DNA of 42,282 nt from assembly GCA_946405575.1 (NCBI GenBank), contig CAMJHP010000022.1:1-42282 (forward strand), read 5' to 3'. Below, piece after piece: positions 25,164 to 30,838 of the stretch (position 1 is the first letter of the stretch; every line of letters starts with the position of its first letter). Origin of the DNA: an uncultured Bacteroidales bacterium. GTDB taxonomy: Bacteria > Bacteroidota > Bacteroidia > Bacteroidales > F082. Below the pieces are notes generated by a model. It was not told the DNA's origin. It saw only the letters and a list, made by a program, of their open reading frames with translations, and did no database searches. The position numbers and the translations under genes were made by a program.

Positions 25164-25219
25164 GAAACGGGAACAATACTGTATATCATCCTGTATTATT
25201 TCAGCATTGCCTCCGTTTC
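25164..25219. repeat. Nested inverted repeat upstream of the nuclease operon
   Basis: GAAACGG at 25164-25170 pairs with CCGTTTC at 25213-25219, and inside it AATAC (25175-25179) pairs with GTATT (25193-25197). It lies in the 190-bp gap between the small acidic gene and the membrane-protein gene, where an attenuator or leader element for the downstream operon could be located. The rest of the gap is AT-rich without other recognisable signals. Confidence 0.4.
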
Positions 25220-25303
25220 GAATTCATTAGTACTACCATGATATTCTCGAAATATAAGTTACACAATATGGAACACTAAAGTAGCACCAATGTCATCAGA
25301 TTG

Positions 25304-25417
25304 TTAGTCGTCAAAAGATTCAAGCCAATCTTCCTGATCTTGAACTCTGTCGGCGTAATCCTCATCAGACTCACCTGGCAATTGATCCCAACTTGTGGGT
25401 GAATAATCGCTACTCAT
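25304..25417 (-). CDS. 37-aa acidic protein
   Basis: The frame begins MSSDYSPTSWDQLPGESDED and ends DWLESFDD, with 12 Asp/Glu in 37 residues and only one Arg and no Lys. It starts 28 bp after the preceding gene on the same strand, so it probably belongs to the operon of 26934-25304. Small acidic proteins of this type are frequent in accessory regions and can mimic nucleic acid or act as antitoxin-like inhibitors; that is inference. It is too short to be sure it is translated, but the frame is uninterrupted and its codon use is unremarkable. Confidence 0.5.
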   Translation of the reverse strand: MSSDYSPTSWDQLPGESDEDYADRVQDQEDWLESFDD

Positions 25418-25445
25418 AAGGCTTTTAGATTTTAATTGTTTATGA

Positions 25446-26168
25446 TTAATTATACTGCTCAGAACCTTCTCTTTTAGTTAGATAGGGGTCTATTATGGCA
25501 ATTCGGCCTGACGAAAAGGCTTCCACTTCTCCTGCTACAAGCGCTTGGTGATGGTCTCTCGTCAATAAATTGGTATCGAACCAAACTTTTCGTCCGTCAC
25601 TCGAAAACACCAAATTGCCAGACTTCTTCTTTTTGTACGCCTCGATTGCTTTATTCATGGTACTTATCAAATGAAACCTTAGTGCAAGGTAGTCGGGAGC
25701 ATAATTTGTACATGATTCCCATTTTTCTTGAATGGTTGACTCGGCCATATTTCTCAAGAAACGATAGCCATCCATAGGATGAGCAAAAATCATGCTGCCT
25801 AATTTATAGTGGCGGTCTATCCATACTTGTTTCTTGAATTCTAACAGGCTCCCCCATTGGGGGCCTGTAAATGCGCGTGTTTCCCTGTGCCGATGATACC
25901 ACCCAAAAATGATGTCACCTCTCTCCGAGACAATTGGAAGTTGAAAACGAATGTACTCCGCGTTATTAGGTGTAACCTCCTCTCCATCTTTTGATTGTGG
26001 ATAGCCTGCTTTGTTCAAGTACGACTTTTCACACACTTCCACAAGATCATTTAGCGTGGGCAAATCGAAGGGCGAGAAACTCGTGCCCCGAACAGCATTA
26101 AATTCCTCGACACATCGAAAAAAGTCTTCAATGATGCCGAGAGAATAGAGATTCTTTCTTTTGTTCAT
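25446..26168 (-). CDS. Unrecognised 240-aa island protein
   Basis: No signal peptide, membrane segment or known catalytic motif. The first 60 residues look helical (NLYSLGIIEDFFRCVEEFNA). The middle is aromatic and histidine/arginine-rich (GWYHRHRETRAFTGPQWGSL). The C-terminal part has helix-rich DYLALRFHLISTMNKAIEAY followed by VFSSDGRKVWFDTNLLTRDH. This last pattern is faintly like the F-N-T-G-L block of DUF3825 proteins, but the match is too weak to claim. It lies 22 bp downstream of the Schlafen-like gene and 28 bp upstream of the acidic protein, in one probable operon, so it may work with them. Confidence 0.7.
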   Translation of the reverse strand: MNKRKNLYSLGIIEDFFRCVEEFNAVRGTSFSPFDLPTLNDLVEVCEKSYLNKAGYPQSKDGEEVTPNNAEYIRFQLPIVSERGDIIFGWYHRHRETRAFTGPQWGSLLEFKKQVWIDRHYKLGSMIFAHPMDGYRFLRNMAESTIQEKWESCTNYAPDYLALRFHLISTMNKAIEAYKKKKSGNLVFSSDGRKVWFDTNLLTRDHHQALVAGEVEAFSSGRIAIIDPYLTKREGSEQYN

Positions 26169-26190
26169 TACTAATTCGATTAGATTGTTG

Positions 26191-26934
26191 TTAAGCCGTT
26201 TTTCTACATCTGTTTTCGATGAAACGTACCAAGTCGTTCCCGATCAAATGCTGATTAGTAGCACCCATCCTAACATATAGTTTATCCTTATGTAAGAACA
26301 AAATATCTCCAGTCCAAACAGGGACGTGGATTTTGCATATCATCTTGTTGACTTTCACTTCCCAAGTTATTTGTAAACTTTGAGCAAATTCTAAGTTATT
26401 ACATCCTAATTTGATTTCATTTTTCAGATTTTCTATTAATTTATTCTGCTCATTTACAGTAATATATCCCAAACCTTTTGGAAAGCCTTCATCGTTGACA
26501 CCTACCAATACGGTACCTTCATGGCCACTATTAGCAAATGAGATGAGCGTTTCTCTGATTCCATTTTTACAGGAGAAGCTCTCCTTAAATTCCAGAAATT
26601 CACTTTCTACTCCATAGGAAAATGGTATGATAAGAGACGTACCAATTACGATTCTTGTGTGATCGTCCCTTTTGTTATTATTGAGGTAGAATTCGTGATT
26701 AGGATAGTAGAGGGAGCCACCATCAGTCTTGATTTCGACCAGATTCAGTCGGGCACCGTTCTTGATGATGCCCTTAGCATCAGTTAAGCCCTCAAACGAA
26801 CACATTTTGTGCATTACTTTGATGGGTATAATTATTGTCTTCTCGTTGGCAACAAGGTAATAATTGTTGCCGTCATGACCTCTCATGATTGCATTAAAAC
26901 TTTTATACATTCTCGTTGTGTTTAAACTTATCAC
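26191..26934 (-). CDS. Schlafen/AlbA_2-domain protein
   Basis: 247 aa; ATG 26910 is an alternative start. The N-terminal ~110 residues are an unassigned beta-rich domain (YYLVANEKTIIIPIKVMHKM). Residues ~110-240 carry the AlbA_2 (Schlafen-type divergent AAA/RNase-like) signature: ESEFLEFKESF, ETLISFANSGHEGTVLVGVN with DEGFPKG, then an IHVPVW strand and KLYVRMGATNQHLIGNDLVR. The acidic Glu-Glu pair and the GxVLVGVxDxG block are complete. Prokaryotic AlbA_2 proteins are frequent in defence islands and in transcription regulators; RNase activity is known for some Schlafens. No C-terminal winged-helix domain follows. First gene of a minus-strand operon behind a leader of about 180 nt. Confidence 0.78.
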   Translation of the reverse strand: MISLNTTRMYKSFNAIMRGHDGNNYYLVANEKTIIIPIKVMHKMCSFEGLTDAKGIIKNGARLNLVEIKTDGGSLYYPNHEFYLNNNKRDDHTRIVIGTSLIIPFSYGVESEFLEFKESFSCKNGIRETLISFANSGHEGTVLVGVNDEGFPKGLGYITVNEQNKLIENLKNEIKLGCNNLEFAQSLQITWEVKVNKMICKIHVPVWTGDILFLHKDKLYVRMGATNQHLIGNDLVRFIENRCRKTA

Positions 26935-26955
26935 TTAAACTTTTCAGCATCATCA

Positions 26956-27042
26956 GAGACTTTAGGTCTCATTATCTAGTTTGGATGACATTTGCTACCG
27001 ATTCACATCGCAGCTTTGTATCTACTGTCCTGCCCCATCCAA
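26956..27042 (-). promoter_or_regulatory. Structured leader of the Schlafen-like gene
   Basis: Within a ~180-nt untranslated leader the sequence folds from the outside: TTGGATG (27042-27036 on the minus strand) with CATCCAA (26987-26981), enclosing GCTGCGAT-GTGA-ATCGGTAGC as an 8-bp hairpin with one bulged G. It is followed by GAGAC/GTCTC (26970-26956). A 25-codon frame (MPIGWGRTVDTKLRCESVAN) overlaps the element and could be a leader peptide. It matches no riboswitch family I recognise. The remaining DNA at 26935-27332 holds the promoter at 27118, the terminator at 27274 and nothing else identifiable. Confidence 0.4.
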
Positions 27043-27117
27043 TCGGCATCGCAGTGAACAAACAATATGTCAAAGAACGTTATGCTGAAAAATCTAGCAA
27101 CCCTTTTGATTGCGAGG

Positions 27118-27125
27118 CAAAAGTA
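27118..27125 (-). promoter_or_regulatory. -7 promoter box of the Schlafen-like operon
   Basis: On the minus strand TACTTTTG, an exact TAnnTTTG match, 184 bp upstream of ATG 26934. No clear TTG at -33. It defines the long structured leader. Confidence 0.5.
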
Positions 27126-27273
27126 TGCCTTTTTTTTGACATGTATCATGGAATCTATTGATTATAAAGAAGATGGAATAAAAACAATTCGTAAAATATT
27201 GAAAACTCAGTCTAAAAAATCGTAAACTATCGTAAATCTTTCCCCCAATCTTCTCATTAATATCCAAATAAAC

Positions 27274-27304
27274 AAAAAAAGTCTGTCATTTCTGACAAAC
27301 TTTA
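27274..27304 (-). terminator. Terminator after the UDG-like gene
   Basis: Read on the minus strand, AAAGT-t-TGTCA-gaaa-TGACA-g-ACTTT is followed by TTTT, 29 bp after the stop at 27333. The stem's ends are A/T-rich, so it could also act on the plus strand. Confidence 0.75.
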
Positions 27305-27332
27305 TGCCATCAAGTATAATTTGCAAAACAAA

Positions 27333-29087
27333 TTACAAATTGAATTTTTTCTTGTAGTAAACGACAGAATCTTTATCACTATCGAGTATTCGTTTTATCT
27401 TTGCTTCATTGGTGTTTTTTTTCATATTGTCGTAAACAAACAACCTTTCCAACTGGTAGTATTCAATATTAGCATAATGCAAACAATAATAAAGTAATTG
27501 CGGTGACTTAGACTTCACAACTTTCAGCTTTTTTCCACACTTTTTAATATACCCATCCTTCCACAATTCTTCCAACAATTCTACCAAATCGATGGTTTTA
27601 CCATTACTGCATACTTTCATTTTATATTTCCCGAATACTTTGAATATCAAATCCGTTATATTTGGCTTTTCGGTTGATAAATAATCAGATGGACACAGGG
27701 ATTGCCCTCGTTCAAGAACTCCAGAACGAACATCCTTCTTTTCCTCATATTCAAGACAAACCCTTTCGTGGTTCTTGTCATCAAATTGAATCAACAACAC
27801 CTGCTTTTTTTCTACAATATGACTTAAATGTGTGCGATTGGCCATGACATCCAAAAGCAATTTGTCGCTGTTGACAGTTTCAACCAAAATCAAAACCTTT
27901 TTCAAACCATTGACATCCAATAATTTGAGAATAGATCTAAATACATCGTTCGGATCAGAAAGGTAAACGATGACCACATCGGTTTCTTCAGGCAAGCAGC
28001 ATTTCCCAAACTCAAACCACGACAATTCCCGTTGCGCATCTTCCAAACTAATAGCTTGTGTCTCCATAAAATCCAACAAGAATGAAGAAGCTACATGGCA
28101 ATCTTTAATTGCCTTACTTAGTTCCGGTTTAAAAGGACTTACCAATGCATCAAGACCTATTTCTTTCTGCCTTAAACCGATGAGATAACGAGACAATCTT
28201 TCATTCCAAATACTGCCATTCACCCATTCCACCATAGCAGAAGTGATCTTCAGTTCAGCAGTAGGCACAAACTGGCGGAAACGCGCTTTCTGCAAGGCGT
28301 TCAACATCAACTGCGCAATTTCGGAATCATTCAAATCAGCACCAAATTCACGTTGAAACGCCTTGAACAGATTTTCGGGCGTGTTTTTTTCTTTCACCTT
28401 ATATAAATAACGATTTACAGTCAAAGTCTCGGAGCGGAAATCATCGAAATGGATCAAACCTGCTAATTCACCTTCGGCTATCTTTTTGTCCAACAAGGTT
28501 TTCAAAGCCGGATTCCAAACAAAAACCACTTCCGGCTGCAATTCCTCCATCAACTCCTTGAAAGCCTCCCAGTCCTCCTGCCGATAGATCATTCCGTCGC
28601 CTTCGTAAGAGGGCGCTTGTGGTGTGTCGCAGAAATACTGAAGGTAATTGGCGAAAGCGACATGCTCCCAGAAGTCGGTTTTCTCACCATCGGTAAGGTC
28701 GTCGGACTTGTTCAGCACCAACTTGGTGAAATAAGTGTATGCTGGATAGTGGTCGTTTTCCTCCAGAAACGCATTGATTTCTATGATGTTGCTTTGCGAC
28801 AAGAGAAAGCTTTTGTGCTTTTCTTCCATCGTTCGCGGCTCATAATACTTACAATGCTCGCCATTGATGCCGATACAAACTTCGCACATCTTCCGTCCGT
28901 TGACATAGTTGGTACAATCGTATGCAAAGCATAGGGAGTCATACCGATTGCAATTCTTATTCAACACGCAATCAACAAAATAACGGCAATGTCGTAATGT
29001 GCAATGATGCTTCACGCCCAAGACAAGGGTTCGATAGCCCTTGAAACCCTCTTGATAATGCTGCCCTATGCGCGGTTGGAAGAACAT
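27333..29087 (-). CDS. Large cysteine-rich uracil-DNA-glycosylase-like protein
   Basis: 584 aa from ATG 29087 (MFFQPRIGQHYQEGFKGYR). The frame start at 29117 lies before the -7 box at 29105-29112. The N-terminal ~220 residues fit the uracil-DNA-glycosylase-like family of Bacteroidota: FQPRIGQHY, LVLGVKHHC, nine cysteines in the next 60 residues (CTLRHCRYFVDC and on to MCEVCIGINGEHC), FWEHVAFANYLQYFC, EDWEAFKELMEELQPEVVFV. No canonical UDG catalytic residues are certain, so activity on uracil is not implied. The remaining ~360 residues have no recognised domain. The promoter region abuts palindrome P1 of the second ATPase module, so the two divergent genes may share control. Confidence 0.45.
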   Translation of the reverse strand: MFFQPRIGQHYQEGFKGYRTLVLGVKHHCTLRHCRYFVDCVLNKNCNRYDSLCFAYDCTNYVNGRKMCEVCIGINGEHCKYYEPRTMEEKHKSFLLSQSNIIEINAFLEENDHYPAYTYFTKLVLNKSDDLTDGEKTDFWEHVAFANYLQYFCDTPQAPSYEGDGMIYRQEDWEAFKELMEELQPEVVFVWNPALKTLLDKKIAEGELAGLIHFDDFRSETLTVNRYLYKVKEKNTPENLFKAFQREFGADLNDSEIAQLMLNALQKARFRQFVPTAELKITSAMVEWVNGSIWNERLSRYLIGLRQKEIGLDALVSPFKPELSKAIKDCHVASSFLLDFMETQAISLEDAQRELSWFEFGKCCLPEETDVVIVYLSDPNDVFRSILKLLDVNGLKKVLILVETVNSDKLLLDVMANRTHLSHIVEKKQVLLIQFDDKNHERVCLEYEEKKDVRSGVLERGQSLCPSDYLSTEKPNITDLIFKVFGKYKMKVCSNGKTIDLVELLEELWKDGYIKKCGKKLKVVKSKSPQLLYYCLHYANIEYYQLERLFVYDNMKKNTNEAKIKRILDSDKDSVVYYKKKFNL

Positions 29088-29104
29088 CGGCTTTGTTTTG
29101 ACGG

Positions 29105-29112
29105 CAAAAATA
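29105..29112 (-). promoter_or_regulatory. -7 promoter box of the UDG-like gene
   Basis: TATTTTTG on the minus strand, with a TTG at 29136-29134 about 21 bp upstream of it. Palindrome P1 (29145-29193) lies immediately upstream of this promoter. Confidence 0.55.
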
Positions 29113-29144
29113 GGCAATTCTTCCCATTTTTCGCAAAAAACAAA

Positions 29145-29193
29145 GATAATCTGCTGCTAAGTCCTCAAAAAATTGACTTAACAGCATGTTATC
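29145..29193. repeat. Palindrome P1 of ATPase module 2 (49 bp)
   Basis: Left arm GATAATCTGCTGCTAAGTC and right arm GACTTAACAGCATGTTATC pair at 16 of 19 positions, around an 11-nt centre with an A-run (CTCAAAAAATT). First of four equal-length palindromes; lies between two divergent promoters. Confidence 0.9.
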
Positions 29194-29207
29194 TAGCAAA
29201 AATATCA

Positions 29208-29256
29208 GATTATTTGCTGTTAAGTATAAAAAAATGTGACTTAACAGCAGATAATC
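29208..29256. repeat. Palindrome P2 of ATPase module 2 (49 bp)
   Basis: Arms GATTATTTGCTGTTAAGT and ACTTAACAGCAGATAATC pair at 17 of 18 positions around an A-rich centre (ATAAAAAAATGTG). It starts exactly 63 bp after P1. Its right end reaches the -33 region of the ATPase promoter whose -7 box is at 29270-29277. Confidence 0.9.
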
Positions 29257-29269
29257 AAAAAAAAATGCG

Positions 29270-29277
29270 TTTCTTTG
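29270..29277 (+). promoter_or_regulatory. Probable -7 promoter box of ATPase module 2
   Basis: TTTCTTTG is one base off TAnnTTTG and stands 25 bp upstream of ATG 29302; an in-frame ATG at 29275 would lie within it and is discarded. The -33 position falls in the right arm of palindrome P2. Confidence 0.4.
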
Positions 29278-29301
29278 CAATATCAATCTAAAAACAACGC
29301 C

Positions 29302-30726
29302 ATGCTGATTGGACGCAATGAAGAAAGAAGAGAACTCCTTGAACTGTTGGAGAAAGACGAATCGCAATTCTGCGCCGTGTACGGACGGCGGCGCGTGGGT
29401 AAGACCTACCTTATCAAAGAGACCTTTGAGAACCATTTCGCATTTTATCACACGGGTGTAGCCAACGCCCCGAAAAAAGAGCAACTGACCGAGTTTCGCG
29501 AATCGCTGCGCAAGGCCGGATTGAAGCGCTGTAAGATGCCGCGCACATGGTTCGAGGCTTTCCACCTTTTGGAAAACGTTTTGGAACTTTCTCCCGACAA
29601 GAAAAAGGTGGTCTTTTTGGACGAGTTGCCGTGGATGAATACCCCAAAATCACAACTCATCAGCGCCTTGGAGCATTTTTGGAATGGTTGGGCAAATATG
29701 CGTAAAGATATCGTCCTCGTCGTTTGCGGTAGTGCCACCTCTTGGATTATCAAGAAAATCATCCGCGACCATGGCGGATTGCATAACCGATTGACTGACA
29801 AGATTTACCTCCAGCCGTTCTGCCTCAACGAATGTGAGCAATTAGCCCAGTCACTCAAACTCAGCATGACAAGAAAAGACCTTGTGGAAACCTACATGAT
29901 CTTGGGCGGCATACCCTATTATTGGAGCCTCTTGCGACGTAATGAGAGCCTAGCACAGAACATCGACCGACTGTTTTTTGAAGAGGACGGACGCCTTGCT
30001 GACGAATTCGATGCTCTTTATGCCTCCCTGTTCAAGCGACCAGCCCCTTACATTGCCATCGTTACTGCCTTGGCAACCAAGAAAGCGGGCATGACCCGAA
30101 AAGCGCTGCTCGAAAGCACTGGACTTGACGACAATAAGGTTTTCACACAGGCGACCGAGGAATTAGAAAAATGCAATTTCATTCGAAAGTATCAGGTCAT
30201 TGGCAAGATAAAACGCGAGGCGATTTATCAACTCATGGATCATTTCACCCTGTTTTACTTCCGCTATATCGAAAGCAACTACCATCACGACAACCATTTC
30301 TGGACCAACAACTTATCTACTCCAATCCACACGGCCTGGGCAGGACTGGCTTTTGAGCGGGTGTGTTTGTGGCATTTGCCACAAATCAAGTCTGCATTAG
30401 GTATCGCTGGAGTGATCAGCAACGCCCAATCATGGCATGTCGAAGCTACCAAAGAACACGAGGGTGTGCAAATCGACTTACTTTTTGACCGTAACGATGG
30501 CGTCATCAATCTTTGTGAAATGAAGTTTTCGGATGATGTTTATCGGATTGACAAGGAAGAAGGCGACAAACTCCGGAGACGGAAATCTGTGTTTCAAGAA
30601 GTTACTAAAACTCGCAAAGCCATCCACCTTACCATGATTACCACATACGGTGTCGCTCATAATGCCTATTGGAACAACATCCAATCGGAAGTGACTATGG
30701 ATGATTTGTTCAAAGAATCACGATAG
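29302..30726 (+). CDS. Archaeal-type ATPase fused to DUF234 nuclease-like domain (module 2)
   Basis: 474 aa. Walker A GRRRVGKT at 28-35; Walker B VVFLDELPW with Asp107-Glu108; sensor region VLVVCGSATSWIIKKI; an AAA lid (RLTDKIYLQPFCLNECEQLA). A winged helix follows at about 240-310 (TALATKKAGMTRKALLESTG, FTQATEELEKCNFIRKY). The C-terminal DUF234 domain has a PD-(D/E)xK pattern: Asp392 in VQIDLLFDR and Glu406-x-Lys408 in NLCEMKF. A combined ATPase and nuclease is therefore inferred; DNA cleavage is not shown. The stop codon lies inside palindrome P3. Two palindromes stand before the gene and two after it. The function of this family is not established. Confidence 0.88.
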   Translation: MLIGRNEERRELLELLEKDESQFCAVYGRRRVGKTYLIKETFENHFAFYHTGVANAPKKEQLTEFRESLRKAGLKRCKMPRTWFEAFHLLENVLELSPDKKKVVFLDELPWMNTPKSQLISALEHFWNGWANMRKDIVLVVCGSATSWIIKKIIRDHGGLHNRLTDKIYLQPFCLNECEQLAQSLKLSMTRKDLVETYMILGGIPYYWSLLRRNESLAQNIDRLFFEEDGRLADEFDALYASLFKRPAPYIAIVTALATKKAGMTRKALLESTGLDDNKVFTQATEELEKCNFIRKYQVIGKIKREAIYQLMDHFTLFYFRYIESNYHHDNHFWTNNLSTPIHTAWAGLAFERVCLWHLPQIKSALGIAGVISNAQSWHVEATKEHEGVQIDLLFDRNDGVINLCEMKFSDDVYRIDKEEGDKLRRRKSVFQEVTKTRKAIHLTMITTYGVAHNAYWNNIQSEVTMDDLFKESR

Positions 30727-30770
30727 CGTGCTGTTAAGTCCCTAAAAAATCGACTTAGCAGCACGCTATC
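30722..30770. repeat. Palindrome P3 of ATPase module 2 (49 bp)
   Basis: Arms GATAGCGTGCTGTTAAGTC and GACTTAGCAGCACGCTATC pair at 18 of 19 positions; the centre CCTAAAAAATC carries the A-run on the same strand as P1 and P2. Its first bases include the TAG stop of the ATPase gene. The arm variants (GCG/CGC here, ATC or ATT in others) change together on both sides. Confidence 0.9.
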
Positions 30771-30784
30771 AATCATTTTTTGCA

Positions 30785-30833
30785 GATAAAATGCTGTTAA
30801 GTTAGAAAAATTTCCACTTAACAGCACTTTATC
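30785..30833. repeat. Palindrome P4 of ATPase module 2 (49 bp)
   Basis: Arms GATAAAATGCTGTTAAGT and ACTTAACAGCACTTTATC pair at 17 of 18 positions around TAGAAAAATTTCC. It begins exactly 63 bp after P3, the same period as P1-P2. It ends 6 bp before the convergent ABC-F gene. Confidence 0.9.
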
Positions 30834-30838
30834 GCATC

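Noticed and set aside
26916..27161. 81-aa plus-strand open frame as a gene or transposase end
   Set aside because: Codon use is poor, it overlaps the structured leader antisense, and it shows no family motif.
26935..27332. Retron or other reverse-transcriptase-linked RNA
   Set aside because: No reverse transcriptase motif (YxDD) in any frame nearby.
29145..29256. CRISPR array made of P1 and P2
   Set aside because: Only two units per side, repeats are not identical, the 14-bp spacers are too short, and no cas genes are present.
28972..29565. 197-aa minus-strand frame across the P1-P2 region
   Set aside because: It runs antisense through the ATPase start and the palindromes; low complexity and no motif.
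30722..30833. P3 and P4 as ordinary transcription terminators
   Set aside because: No T-run follows either stem on either strand, and the same structures occur upstream of the gene.
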